64,000 nt of DNA. It comes from Paraburkholderia sp. BL9I2N2. GTDB taxonomy: Bacteria; Pseudomonadota; Gammaproteobacteria; Burkholderiales; Burkholderiaceae. Under the pieces are notes generated by a model. The model saw only the letters and a program-made list of their open reading frames with translations, did not search any database and had not been told where the DNA came from. Shown here one piece after another: positions 8,086 through 17,168 of this stretch. A program made the position numbers and the translations under genes. The DNA lies in NCBI RefSeq assembly GCF_004339745.1, contig NZ_SMGP01000001.1:2356001-2420000 (forward strand), given 5' to 3'. Each line of letters opens with the position of its first letter. The stretch's first letter is position 1.

Positions 8086-9882
8086 ATGATCGTGAAGAAA
8101 ATCAAGTACACGCCTGAGCAACTGGCGGTCATCAATACGACGGCTCCGCGCGCAGTTGTTTGGGCGAGCCCCGGAACCGGCAAGACCGAAACGCTCTGCG
8201 CGCGGGTTCGTCGTTTGCTCGATCTTGGCGTGCGCCCTGAGCATATCCTCGTGCTGAGTTTTTCCGAGCAAGCCGTCGCCGTGTTGAAAGAACGCCTGCC
8301 TTCCGGCGTGATGGCAAAGACGTTCCACGCTTTTGGTTTCGGCATCGTGCGTAGCACGGCACGGGCAAGATCGCAGATGCCGGTGCTACTCACACCGATG
8401 CGCAGCTTCGATCTGCTGCGGCAAACGATAAAGCGGTGTCCGAAAGCACGGCGTAGCGTCAAGGAAAAGACCGGCCTTGACCTCTCAACGCCGTACGAAG
8501 CGCAGCGGCTTGCCGACTTTATCAAGCGGTGCAATGGCAGCAATGAACTGGCTGCGCGCATCGCTCGCGATGATGAATCGGGCTTTTCGGACTATCCGGA
8601 CGTGTTGCCCGAGTTGCGCGCGATTCGGCTCACCTACGACAAGATGGTCGAGTTTACTGGTGGCATCGACTATCCGGCAATGCTGCGCCGGGCGGGCGCA
8701 CTACTCAATACGGCTTCGCCTCCGTATCTGCACGTGCTCGTTGATGAAGCTCAGGATATGAGCGCGGAGCAGGTACGGCTTCTCTCTGTGCTCGCTGACC
8801 GCGTTCCGAATATCATGTTGTTCGGCGACCCGAAGCAGGCCGTGTATGGCTTTATCGGTGGAAGTGCCGGAGATATGCGCAATTTGATCCGTGACGCCGT
8901 GACATTGGGACTGTCCCGTTCGTTCCGGCTCACCCACGAGAACGCTGCTCTAGCGAATGCAGTCCTGAGCCAAGGCAGGTACCGCGTATCGGGGAGCCGT
9001 CACGGTGTCACGCCGAAACTTGCGGAATGCGCTTCGGCCATTGCGCAGGAAGATGCCCTTGTCAAGCTGGTTGGCGAGCTAATCGCCGACGGCGTAAAGC
9101 CGGATCGTATCGCGATACTCGGCCGCACGAAAGCTCAGGTACGGCTGGCTGAACAGGCGCTGCTCGCGGCAGACATCGAGACGGATTCCCGGTTTAGCGA
9201 GCGGCAATACGCGCACCTGTTCCGGGTGCTCGAAGTACTCAAGCTGGTGCTGACGTGTATCGAAACGGCGAAGGCTGGGAGAAAGCCGAGGCGGGATTGG
9301 CGTGCTGGCCATCTTTATCGAATCGTGAGTGCGAACGTGAAACGGCCCCTGATCGAAGAATGTTTGCGCTGGTTGGCAAAAGCGGCTCGTATCCCGTCGT
9401 TCGAGGGACGCTATATGATGGCCGTTCGCATCTACCTGCGCCTCGTTCGGGCGGCCGGAGCCACCCCGGCGAATCTGGCGGCTGAACTCGGCCGCTGGCA
9501 AACCGCCAGTCGGCAGTTCGAAACCGTTCGGGACTTGCGCGCCCACGTGCTTGCGCTCTCACAGCAGGCAAAGATCGTCACGTCGACGATCCACGGCTCG
9601 AAAGGCGACGAATGGGATCACGTTATCGTGCTCGGGGTGACGGATGGCTCGATTCCCTTCTACCGCGAGATGAAGCGTGGCGACATCGCCGAAGAGCGAC
9701 GGCTTTTCTATGTTGCTGTAACGCGTGCGCGGCAACAGGTCCATCTGTTCCACGCACCAGTCCATCACGCACCGTCGGGGCAGAGATTTGCGGAGCCGTC
9801 GCGATTCCTGACTGGCAATGTCTTGCCGACACTTGATTCGCAGAAAGTGGCTGTAGCTCATCGAGTGCAGGATACCAACTGA
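8086..9882 (+). CDS. UvrD/Rep-type superfamily 1 DNA helicase
   Basis: 598 residues with the full SF1A motif set: Walker A SPGTGKT (residues 28-34), motif Ia region HILVLSFSEQAV, Walker B LVDEAQD near residue 220, GDPKQAVYGFIGG (motif III), STIHGSKGDEWDHVIVLG (motif V) and EERRLFYVAVTRARQQ (motif VI). It predicts an ATP-driven 3'-5' DNA translocase. It is shorter than UvrD or Rep (about 670-720 residues). Stand-alone UvrD-like helicases on islands can serve element replication or phage defence (Gabija GajB is one example), but no GajA-like partner is adjacent. A hairpin begins at its stop codon. Confidence 0.88.
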   Translation: MIVKKIKYTPEQLAVINTTAPRAVVWASPGTGKTETLCARVRRLLDLGVRPEHILVLSFSEQAVAVLKERLPSGVMAKTFHAFGFGIVRSTARARSQMPVLLTPMRSFDLLRQTIKRCPKARRSVKEKTGLDLSTPYEAQRLADFIKRCNGSNELAARIARDDESGFSDYPDVLPELRAIRLTYDKMVEFTGGIDYPAMLRRAGALLNTASPPYLHVLVDEAQDMSAEQVRLLSVLADRVPNIMLFGDPKQAVYGFIGGSAGDMRNLIRDAVTLGLSRSFRLTHENAALANAVLSQGRYRVSGSRHGVTPKLAECASAIAQEDALVKLVGELIADGVKPDRIAILGRTKAQVRLAEQALLAADIETDSRFSERQYAHLFRVLEVLKLVLTCIETAKAGRKPRRDWRAGHLYRIVSANVKRPLIEECLRWLAKAARIPSFEGRYMMAVRIYLRLVRAAGATPANLAAELGRWQTASRQFETVRDLRAHVLALSQQAKIVTSTIHGSKGDEWDHVIVLGVTDGSIPFYREMKRGDIAEERRLFYVAVTRARQQVHLFHAPVHHAPSGQRFAEPSRFLTGNVLPTLDSQKVAVAHRVQDTN

Positions 9883-9927
9883 CTGGCTGGGGAACCGCTC
9901 ATGTGTTGCCGCTCCCTCAGCCAGTCA
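9880..9927. terminator. Hairpin overlapping the helicase stop codon
   Basis: TGACTGGCTG at 9880-9889 pairs perfectly with CAGCCAGTCA at 9918-9927, with an extra GGGA/TCCC inside. There is no T-run. It may be a factor-dependent terminator or a transcript-stabilising structure. Confidence 0.35.
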
Positions 9928-10045
9928 TCACGTAAAAACGGTGCGCCACTTCGGTCGCAAGCTAGGGGTTCCGCGCCGGCAGCAATCTTCTTCACTCGGC
10001 GCGTGCCACCGCGACGGCCACTTTATTCTGTCGTGTCCGTAGCTG

Positions 10046-10912
10046 TCAGGACGCCTGGTGAAGCAACTGATAAACGTCCCCTCGCGCAAGAAAGGTTCCC
10101 AGCACGAAGAGGAAGACTACGAAAAATGCGCTGCCGTTTCCGCCGAATTTTTCTGTCCGCAGAGCCAGCCATACCCAGCCACCACCGCCGCCTTCTCTGG
10201 CATTGGAAAGGGAGACGTAAAAAACAAATCGCAGAAAAGCAAGGAGTGCACACATGATGACGCACACGAATGCGAGCAGGTCGAACAGCATCCACTGGCC
10301 GTATTCGTTGCCCAAGGAGGTGAAAAACTTCACCGACGCGTTCAGGACCGTTCCGACACTCAATGGCCTATCTGCAATAAGGCTCTGCGCATACACGATT
10401 ACATCCGGGCTGATTGCGGCCAGTACCTTCGCCGTAAGCCACAAGCACCCAATCGAGACGACGGATGGAAAGACGGCCTGCAACCACCAGTCAATTGTGT
10501 TAAACCGCCCCGTTAAACATGCCAGAAGTGCTGCAGTGATGCAGCACATGGCGACTGTCGTATTAAAGAAATACAATGTGCCTGCTATCTGCGGAAGGAA
10601 TGCGGCAAATAAAAACAGCGCGACCACCATTGCGAGACCTGCAAGAAATATCACCCCGCCCCCCTCCTCGTGCGACGATGGGCGAGCCCCATGGTAGTAG
10701 TGATGGTGGTGAACGTCCTGCCTTTCGGATGAGCGTTGGCGATACTCTTCAATCTCACGCTTGACATCTCGAGGCGAGCTACCGGAGTTGTCCGGCCCCG
10801 GACGTTTTCCTAGCGCGTTGAAAATCACCCCGAAGAGCACACCAAGCAAAGGCCCGACCACATAGGCCTCAAAGTGAGAATTCCCTAAAACTTCCAGTAG
10901 TTCGTCAAGCAT
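10046..10912 (-). CDS. Multi-pass membrane protein of unknown function
   Basis: 288 residues. A membrane segment near residues 17-33 is followed by a soluble charged loop containing a His-rich HHHHYYHG stretch. Then come about four to five hydrophobic segments (for example VIFLAGLAMVVALFLFAAFL and FDLLAFVCVIMCALLAFLRF). AGGAA lies about 8 bases before the ATG. It has no recognisable domain. It lies between a UvrD-like helicase and a DUF6602-like gene, both on the opposite strand, so it forms its own unit. A membrane effector in a defence setting is one speculation. Confidence 0.6.
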   Translation of the reverse strand: MLDELLEVLGNSHFEAYVVGPLLGVLFGVIFNALGKRPGPDNSGSSPRDVKREIEEYRQRSSERQDVHHHHYYHGARPSSHEEGGGVIFLAGLAMVVALFLFAAFLPQIAGTLYFFNTTVAMCCITAALLACLTGRFNTIDWWLQAVFPSVVSIGCLWLTAKVLAAISPDVIVYAQSLIADRPLSVGTVLNASVKFFTSLGNEYGQWMLFDLLAFVCVIMCALLAFLRFVFYVSLSNAREGGGGGWVWLALRTEKFGGNGSAFFVVFLFVLGTFLARGDVYQLLHQAS

Positions 10913-11178
10913 GCAGCAGTTCCTTGTGTCGAGCGGACGTCACGCCAGGCAAACCAGAGCCTAGTCCGGGCTCTATATCGGCATTCATCATACAAAACTT
11001 TAGGCACTGCCCACGCAGCGGCCTTAGTCAAAGGTGGTTGCCGGTGCAACCCGCTGCGCCGTTCGACAAATACCGGAGGTATATTGGTGTCCCGCGGGTC
11101 CGAGAAGGTCTTGTTATCATGCTCTTCGCAGGATGCTTACCCGACCTATGAAGAAAACAGCCCGATTGGAGCATTGCT

Positions 11179-11988
11179 ATGCTTTTCGCCCATATGGCAG
11201 CGGTAGAGGATCAACTACTCGCCACATCCAAAATACCGGCCAATAGCGGTCATTCCCTTCACAAGGGAACCCCGCGCGAAGCTTTTATCAAAGAGTTTCT
11301 AGAGGCGCACCTTCCATCTACCCTCGCGATAGGTTCGGGCGAATTGATCGACAGCGAATCTCAGCCTGCCGAACCAAGGCGGCAGTTCGATCTCGTGATA
11401 TACAAGCGAAGTCTGCCAAAATTAGATTTTGGGGGCGGCATAAGTGGCTTCTTAGCTGAATCGGTGGTCGCTACGATAGAGGTCAAGTCCACCCTCGATA
11501 AAGCCGGCATGCAACAAGCAATCACGGCAGCGAGGGCAGCAAAGCAGCTTAAGAAATGCGAGACATGGTCGTTTAGCAGCGGTTATGTTCCGCCAGCGAT
11601 TCTGAGTTTTGTGGTGGCATATGCTGGTCCGCAGCAGATGGAGACGGTTCTGAATTGGATCACAGAAATAGAGGCGGCCCAAGGAATCGCCGGTGCGCGG
11701 CTGCCCGTTGGTGAAGAAAGGATTAGGACGCCCAGTCAATCGATCGACGGCGCGTTCCTTCTCGGGACAGGGTTTGTAACGTTTGATAATTTCCCCGTCG
11801 GCTTCCTTAACGATGATGTCCGCAGCAGTGCTCCTGACACACGATGGGTCGCCGCATCAGCAACCCATGGCTCACTTCTGTGGTTGTTCCAGATGCTCAC
11901 GCAAGCCTCTATGAACATCAACGGCACATTCCTGAACATGGTCCCGTACATGAACAAGCTCCGTGTGGACATCAAGACGGGGGGCTAG
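11179..11988 (+). CDS. DUF6602-like putative nuclease
   Basis: 269 residues. The pattern HKGTPREAFIKEFLEAHLP, then GSGELIDSE, then QFDLVIY, then IEVKSTL (near residue 100) matches what I know of DUF6602. The Glu...Asp...ExK arrangement resembles a PD-(D/E)XK nuclease core. Start ATG 11179 has GGAG 8 bases upstream; ATG 11194 is also possible. The target is unknown. Such proteins often occur in accessory regions, so a role in defence or nucleic-acid processing is plausible but unproven. Confidence 0.6.
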   Translation: MLFAHMAAVEDQLLATSKIPANSGHSLHKGTPREAFIKEFLEAHLPSTLAIGSGELIDSESQPAEPRRQFDLVIYKRSLPKLDFGGGISGFLAESVVATIEVKSTLDKAGMQQAITAARAAKQLKKCETWSFSSGYVPPAILSFVVAYAGPQQMETVLNWITEIEAAQGIAGARLPVGEERIRTPSQSIDGAFLLGTGFVTFDNFPVGFLNDDVRSSAPDTRWVAASATHGSLLWLFQMLTQASMNINGTFLNMVPYMNKLRVDIKTGG

Positions 11989-12308
11989 CTGTTCTGCGCC
12001 GCGAAGGTTTTTTGGACGCAGTTAGCCAAGGATGACGCCGTTGTTTGTACTGTCCAGCTAGACAAACTTGATCGCAACCATCCCAGCGGCTAGCGCCGGA
12101 GGGGATAGTCAATTCCGCCGCTCGCAAACCAATCACTGTTCACCGTTCTCAAAGGCGTTCTTCGTCGATGCGAACAGCTTTGGGATTCGAAACCTTTCCC
12201 GATAAATCGTATGCGGCACTCCAGATGACGCTGAAGGTAAGCTTCGGAAGTTGGACGGTCTCCACATGACCAGATTGCTGAAAATCGGCTAAAGAGGCCA
12301 AGGCAATA
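11989..12308. other. Non-coding stretch after the DUF6602-like gene
   Basis: About 320 bases. Short open frames exist on both strands but none has a credible start, composition or recognisable domain. I see nothing more here. Confidence 0.3.
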
Positions 12309-12539
12309 TTGCATCCTGAGTTGGTGGAGAGGTTTGACGATTGGCGAACGCTTTCGAGAGTTCGGCCAAGACATTGTTCCGAATTTCGGCGTCTCGTCAG
12401 ACTCATTCCAGTTTGCGCCGATTGCCACGAAACATTTCATCTCGGCCTAGCCGGGATAAGGGGACGGCTGGATATCGCCTTGGAACGCATCGCTGCGTTG
12501 TACCGCCTGTCGGACGACGAGCGCGAAGCGTATGCGTAA
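12309..12539 (+). pseudogene. Remnant of an HNH-like protein
   Basis: 76 codons. The C-terminal part (IPVCADCHETFHLGLAGIRG, then an LDIALERIAALYRLSDDEREAYA tail) looks like a small conserved HNH-type protein with a C-x2-C-H site. The expected upstream half with a second Cys pair is missing, and no good ribosome-binding site precedes the ATG. I read it as a truncated relic, though a short expressed protein cannot be excluded. Confidence 0.4.
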
Positions 12540-12674
12540 TCAACCACCCGAGGACCGCCCTGACGCTCGTTCGTGCGGCATTTGCGCATCATCTCCAGGT
12601 CGAATGATTGTCCGTAGCCGCCAGTCGAGGTAGGATAATCGCGACTCCTTCAGCAGAGTTGATTTTCGTTCCAT

Positions 12675-12699
12675 GCGCCTACTCGGGGCGCTTTTTTTT
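12675..12699 (+). terminator. Rho-independent terminator
   Basis: GCGCC/GGCGC stem, 7-base loop and a run of eight Ts. It follows the HNH-like remnant by about 135 bases and is the first of three plus-strand terminators within 260 bases. Confidence 0.7.
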
Positions 12700-12720
12700 G
12701 CTCGCTTAAAACGAAAACAT

Positions 12721-12814
12721 TTCGAAAGACCAGTGCGGTAGACTGCGGCTCTCTCAGGTTCCTGCGCCTCGGACGTGGAACCTTTCAGGCCGACAGTTAA
12801 ACGTCGGCTTTTTT
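12721..12814 (+). ncRNA. Candidate structured small RNA unit 1
   Basis: The unit begins with GAAAG (12724), has TAGACT at 12739-12744, a hairpin AGGTTCC (12756-12762)/GGAACCT (12777-12783), then CTTTCAGG and a GCCGAC/GTCGGC terminator with T6 (12789-12814). The same order of elements recurs 120 bases downstream. No open frame explains it. TAGACT may be a -10 box, but no strong -35 is seen. Confidence 0.45.
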
Positions 12815-12840
12815 CTTGTCCAGCGTTAACTTATTATTTT

Positions 12841-12929
12841 CTTGAAAGGTCAGAGCCCTAGACTCAACGCCTCAGGCTCGGCTCCCAAGACCGACCTTTC
12901 AGCCGACCATCGTTGTCGGCGTTTTTTTT
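12841..12929 (+). ncRNA. Candidate structured small RNA unit 2
   Basis: The unit holds GAAAGGTC (12844-12851) pairing with GACCTTTC (12893-12900), an inner GAGCC/GGCTC pair, TAGACT at 12859-12864, then a GCCGAC/GTCGGC terminator and T8 (12902-12929). It is a diverged tandem copy of unit 1: the ends and terminator are conserved while the middle differs. Confidence 0.45.
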
Positions 12930-13475
12930 GCCCAGATTATGCAGTCGCGATCAACCCAATCCGGTCAGATAACTTTCTCTAAACCGGTCACTCAGCCACA
13001 TTCAGGTTCTGCCAACTAGAGTAGCGCTAAGCGGCCGTTGGCGACTGCACCCAATCGGCCACAAAGCGCCATTCGCCCGCACTGTCGCTCTAACAATCAT
13101 GCGTCAGTTGTACTCAGGAATCAGCCATTCGCTGGCTAGCGCCTATGAATGTCTAATTCCGCTCAGAAAATGCGAACGTTCGAACCGTTGCCGTCATATA
13201 TCCCGCCGCTCCGACGAGAGCCGTGCGCCTAACGCAGCAGTCATTGGTTCATGCGAGGTCGCTTGCGACTTCTCGGCTGGCGCAGCCTTCGTTTTCAGCG
13301 GGGCTTCGCGATATGCCAGGCGCCGGCCACTGGGACTTCTGTGGGATAAGCCACATATGCCGATAGTCAGCGCCATAACGTCCGATTTTGAGATTGGCGA
13401 CAGCATATTCTGCATCGTAAACTCCGATGAAGCAGCGCTTTGAGAGTGAATCTAAAAAAACACGAGGGAGACAAC
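12930..13475. other. Intergenic region upstream of the ACP-like gene
   Basis: About 550 bases with no supported gene. Possible frames (for example 13099-13443 on the plus strand) lack recognisable features. It presumably holds the promoter of the two-gene unit downstream. Confidence 0.3.
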
Positions 13476-14063
13476 ATGGGCAGTTTTATAAGCGTCCCAG
13501 AATGGGCAGATGCTCTCTTCAATGCACTCGAAGAAATTTCCACCGCAGCGTTCATCACGTCAAAGGTCGAAAGGGGAGAGATCTGTCCAGAAACCACACT
13601 CAGCGAACTCGGCATCAAGCCACGCTCGCTCACGGCGCTTACCAAGAGCATCAACGGGGTAATCCGGGCGCATCGGCGGCGAAACAGTCCGAAGGGCGGC
13701 ATCGCGATATCGGACCTCAAGGAGATGAATACAATCGGAAGTGTGGCCCACTTTGTCGCTCACTTCGTCACCGTGGCCCCTTGGGAAGACGCTCTGTATA
13801 AGGCGATCGAGGTGGCTTCTGATCAAAGCCCGATTACGCCGAAGGTTCAGGACGGGCAGCTCACCGGCGCCAGTCGTCTCTATGCAGATATGGGCATCGA
13901 TCAGAACGGCCTCGAGGGTCGGACGATCGCGATAAATCACGTAATCGATCAATATCGCCAAACCAGTCAAGGCCATGTCACAAGCCAGCAGCTTGGCCAA
14001 ATGTCCACCCTCGGCGATTTGACGAGCGCAGTGGCTGCACATATTGGGGTCGCGGCACCATGA
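13476..14063 (+). CDS. Tandem acyl-carrier-protein-like two-domain protein
   Basis: 195 residues from ATG 13476, chosen because GAGGGAG lies just upstream. The protein is an internal duplication of about 90 residues. Each half begins with W-(A/E)-DAL, has a central LGIKPRSL or MGIDQNGL motif, and ends in MNTIGSVAHFV or MSTLGDLTSAV. The order resembles acyl carrier proteins (helix, GxDSL, helix, then TVGDLV). The phosphopantetheine Ser is displaced in the first half and absent in the second, so carrier activity is doubtful. Its stop overlaps the next start (ATGA). The function is unknown. Confidence 0.5.
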   Translation: MGSFISVPEWADALFNALEEISTAAFITSKVERGEICPETTLSELGIKPRSLTALTKSINGVIRAHRRRNSPKGGIAISDLKEMNTIGSVAHFVAHFVTVAPWEDALYKAIEVASDQSPITPKVQDGQLTGASRLYADMGIDQNGLEGRTIAINHVIDQYRQTSQGHVTSQQLGQMSTLGDLTSAVAAHIGVAAP

Positions 14064-15096
14064 GGGAGATCGTGGGCTTCGCGGTCCTTTTCGGAGCGGC
14101 TAGTTCCGCTCTCGCGGACACTAAACTTGAGGGCGTCCAACCTCCTTCGTTCACGTTCACGCCACATTTCGATTTCAGCATGACGCCCACACCGACCCTT
14201 ACGTTGGCCCCACCGCCGGAAGCAATGGCGGGAAAGTCTGCGGACGGCACGGCGAAACAGTCCTCCGTTGAAGCGAAAAAGCCTGACGCCAACGGTCCTG
14301 CATGGGTGAAAAACGTGCACATGACAGGGAAACTGGACTCCAAGGATGGCGCCGGGAAGGGCGCTACATTCGGCGCGTCGACAGCCAACGGTCAAACAAG
14401 CATCACTACCAGCATTGCCGTGCGATACGACTTGCCGATAACCATGTTCAATCCAGACTGGGGGTGGACGCCGTCAGTTGCAGCGCAATGGACAAAGGAC
14501 AACTCCACGAAGAGCAAGGTGGACGGACGTTTGGTCCGCTTTGCGGCAAACGGCACCTTGCCGTCACCGGCCGATAGCCTAGGCCTTCTGGCGGCGTTCA
14601 ACCTTGACGGCGTCGACGACAACGCGAAGAAGCAGCGCTCGGTGGGCCTTCGGGCGAACACGACGCCGGTCTGGTACAAAGTCCTGCGAAACGGCAGGCC
14701 CTACAACGAGGAGCCAGAGATTGCTTACACGATTTATCCGACAATCGGCACGCAACTCGATCGCATCACCTACTCCAAAGCGCCGAACTCGGCCGGGAAC
14801 GCGGCCGGCTTCAACGGACGGATCGATGCCGATTTCTACCCAAATGTATTTTTTGGCGCCTGCATTTTTTTACGACGTTCGTGCGTGCGCGCGACGTGTA
14901 CGCAAGCGCGGGGCTGGAGAAGCGCAGTGCGACGTACTACGACTTCGGAGTTGAATGGGTATTGACACATCCGAAGGGCGAAGGAAAGGACGTGACGCCA
15001 GCCTTATCGCTTCATCGGATAATTGGAGAAAACTTTCTTGATGGGACGTCACGTTCCGTTAAGACGATGTTGGTGCTCACATTGAAGGTTAACTGA
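14060..15096 (+). pseudogene. Outer-membrane-like protein with a frameshift
   Basis: The first frame encodes a signal peptide (AVLFGAASSALA), a Pro/Thr-rich stretch and about 200 residues of alternating-strand character. It then runs into an unrelated tail at two T-homopolymers near 14850-14876 and stops at 14965. One extra base there restores a frame to 15096 that reads DVYASAGLEKRS, then YDFGVEWVLTHPKG, and ends MLVLTLKVN, typical of a beta-barrel C-terminus. A decayed gene, a sequencing error or frameshifting are possible. It is translationally coupled to the ACP-like gene. Its specific role is unknown. Confidence 0.55.
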
Positions 15097-15591
15097 CCGG
15101 TGCTGTTCTCAGTCATTGCCGCTTGAGATAAACGTCCGAGTAGTTGATTGGCAGTCGCGGAGAACCGGCCACGATGACGAATCCGAACTCTCCAGGCAGT
15201 TATTGAGTCTTGCTATTTGCCAGACATGGTTAGTCTGATTTCAGAGTGAACCGGACGGTCAAATGACCACTAGCTCGACTCGATTGAATGACAGGTAGTG
15301 TTAAGCATTGTCCAACGCCTGCCCGCATGCGTCGTCGTGTACTCACGCGGCGGCAGACATGGGCAGGCGTCGAACAACGCTTAACAGAAGCGGCCGTCAT
15401 CAACTGCTGCCCCCGGTGGACCGCTCCGGCTTGGCTACCGTCCGACGCGCGATGCGACGTTCGCTACTGTTTCGCAACCGTCTGTTTCCGCCCACACGAA
15501 GCGGACGGTGCGACACTGACGTGCTTAGTGAGTTGACCTGTCAGCTCGGGGTCAGCGCGGCTGTGATCGACTTCCGATAAGCGGTATCGAT
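15097..15591. other. Intergenic region with a large hairpin
   Basis: About 500 bases between convergent genes. Apart from the 86-bp inverted repeat at 15300-15385, I see no gene or regulatory site. Confidence 0.35.
15300..15385. repeat. 86-bp near-perfect inverted repeat (MITE-like or cruciform)
   Basis: The arm at 15300-15329 pairs with 15358-15385 with three mismatches over the outer 25 bases (outer ends GTTAAGC/GCTTAAC), and an inner CGTG/CACG continues the stem. No flanking target duplication is visible. It may be a miniature element or a terminator-like structure between the convergent genes. Confidence 0.5.
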
Positions 15592-16113
15592 CTAACGAGG
15601 AGCGCGACGAATGTATTCTTTCGCCGAGATTCTTTCTGCACCGTGTAGGCTTTGAAGATGCAGGATAACCTCTTCAACGGTCGGCATCGTTCCCCTGCGC
15701 GCTCCCCTGAAGCCACACTCGAGGCTTGTCCATACTGCACCGGCAAAACCTTGAGAGTCCGCCCATTGGGCGACAGTCTCAGCCCCGGCTCCGCCTTTGA
15801 GGCCGGTTGCTCGATCCCAGAAGCCGATATGGACGTCAATCCACTCCGGCGTCGCACGTTCGAATTCACGAATGCCGAGCTGGCGTCTTGCCGTGATGAG
15901 ATCAGGTACGGCCAACATCGTCCATAGCGTTCGAACGGGAGTGCCATGCTCGCAGATCACGAGCGTGATCCTGCCATCAGCCGATTCCCTCGCGAACTCC
16001 AAGGGGAGTATCGGACCATCGATTCGCCAGCCGCCAATAAGCGGCAGCGTTCTGGAATCCCAGATCAACGAGCCCCAACCGATGCATGCGAAAGCTTGCG
16101 ATCGAGCAATCAT
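15592..16113 (-). CDS. Gamma-glutamylcyclotransferase-like protein
   Basis: 173 residues from ATG 16113; a GTG at 16134 is in frame. The N-terminal FACIGWGSLIWD motif, followed by an LPLEFARESADGRITLV segment, is characteristic of a bacterial GGCT/AIG2-like family with a small beta-barrel fold. Relatives act on gamma-glutamyl or related amide substrates, but this subgroup's substrate is not established. It stands alone between convergent neighbours. Confidence 0.65.
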   Translation of the reverse strand: MIARSQAFACIGWGSLIWDSRTLPLIGGWRIDGPILPLEFARESADGRITLVICEHGTPVRTLWTMLAVPDLITARRQLGIREFERATPEWIDVHIGFWDRATGLKGGAGAETVAQWADSQGFAGAVWTSLECGFRGARRGTMPTVEEVILHLQSLHGAERISAKEYIRRAPR

Positions 16114-16493
16114 GGTGTCTTTGTGCCATGGCACCTGACGCGCCCCCTCCTGGTTTATGATCTATCCGAGATCATCCGAAAGCGCACTTAGATCGTCGCT
16201 TCCTACGGTACTGGATCCGAAATCATGGGAGGCCATTTGAATGAGGTTTACCGAAGACGAACCTGATGATCGGAAATCGACAATCAGCGAGGAATTCTGG
16301 TATGCGCGCGCGGTATCGTTGTAAGCGTTGCTCGAGTACCGTCTAGACCGATGGCGCCAAAGTGTACACAGTTGGCCCCACCAAACGCGTGGTGGAGACT
16401 ACTTTGTCACCTGAGCGGAACCCCGCGAGGTTCCGTTGCTGTTGGCATCAGCTCATCATGATTTGGTATTAACAGGCATCAACAAGCCGACAT
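16114..16493. other. Intergenic region with a small hairpin
   Basis: 380 bases without a gene. CGGAACC/GGTTCCG around 16419-16438 forms a 7-bp hairpin that may end the minus-strand Gln-rich gene, though no T-run follows. Confidence 0.35.
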
Positions 16494-17168
16494 CTACCAC
16501 TTCCGACGGGCACACGGCGTCCCGCGCTGGAGGCACCCGTTGTAGTAGTCCGAGATTGCTTTCCCTCTCCCCGGATCGGTGACGTTGTCCTCATAGACGT
16601 CTTGGACCATAGAAGCTGCATAAGCTTGTGCCAAAACCGGCAATCCGCCCACAAGCGTCATTTGCTGCTCCTCCGTAAGCCCTTTGTTTCGGCAGCGAAT
16701 GATCCGTTCGGCGGAGTTGAACTTTGCATTTGTCAGGTCGGGGCACATGGCTACGATCCTCCGTGCGGCGTCGAGTTGCTGCTGTGCTTCCTGCTGACCG
16801 CGCTGCTGAGACGCCCGGTATTTCGCAATGTCTTTTGCGTCCTGATCCGCGACCATTTGCTGCGCCTGCTGTCGTCCGGCAACCGTCCTCCGCTCCATCT
16901 GCGCACGAAAGGTCGCGTTACCGTCCTGTTCTTGCTGTTGCGATTGCTGCTGTATCGCAGCTTGCTGTGCTTGCGATTGGGCTACAAGCCGCTGATCGTC
17001 CTGCATTGTTTCCTGCCCGGACTGCTGAACCTGAGGTTGACCCTGGGCAGGTTGAGTGACCACATTCTGAACCGAGTGGATCACACCGAGAAGCTGATTG
17101 AACTGGGCATGAGCGACAGCGGGAGCCACGGCCATCAGAACGACGGCTGAAATTCTCGAAAAATTCAT
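16494..17168 (-). CDS. Secreted glutamine-rich protein, unknown
   Basis: 224 residues from ATG 17168, with AGGAA about 10 bases upstream. The signal peptide (VVLMAVAPAVAHA) predicts periplasmic export. Residues about 45-145 are very rich in Gln and Ala with heptad-like spacing, so a coiled coil is likely. The C-terminal ~80 residues contain four Cys (for example MCPDL, IIRCRNKG, GCLQRGTPC), which could form disulfides. No family was recognised. It is divergent from the XRE regulator 200 bases away. Confidence 0.55.
   Translation of the reverse strand: MNFSRISAVVLMAVAPAVAHAQFNQLLGVIHSVQNVVTQPAQGQPQVQQSGQETMQDDQRLVAQSQAQQAAIQQQSQQQEQDGNATFRAQMERRTVAGRQQAQQMVADQDAKDIAKYRASQQRGQQEAQQQLDAARRIVAMCPDLTNAKFNSAERIIRCRNKGLTEEQQMTLVGGLPVLAQAYAASMVQDVYEDNVTDPGRGKAISDYYNGCLQRGTPCARRKW

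Noticed and set aside
8086..11988. Gabija (GajAB) defence system
   Set aside because: The UvrD-like helicase could be GajB-like, but there is no OLD-family GajA; the DUF6602-like protein is shorter and has different motifs.
12090..12440. Minus-strand frames overlapping the HNH-like remnant
   Set aside because: No recognisable motif or ribosome-binding site; the plus-strand HNH-like tail is the better explanation.
12675..12929. CRISPR array
   Set aside because: Only two imperfect units of about 90 bases with terminators, no short exact repeats with uniform spacers and no cas genes.
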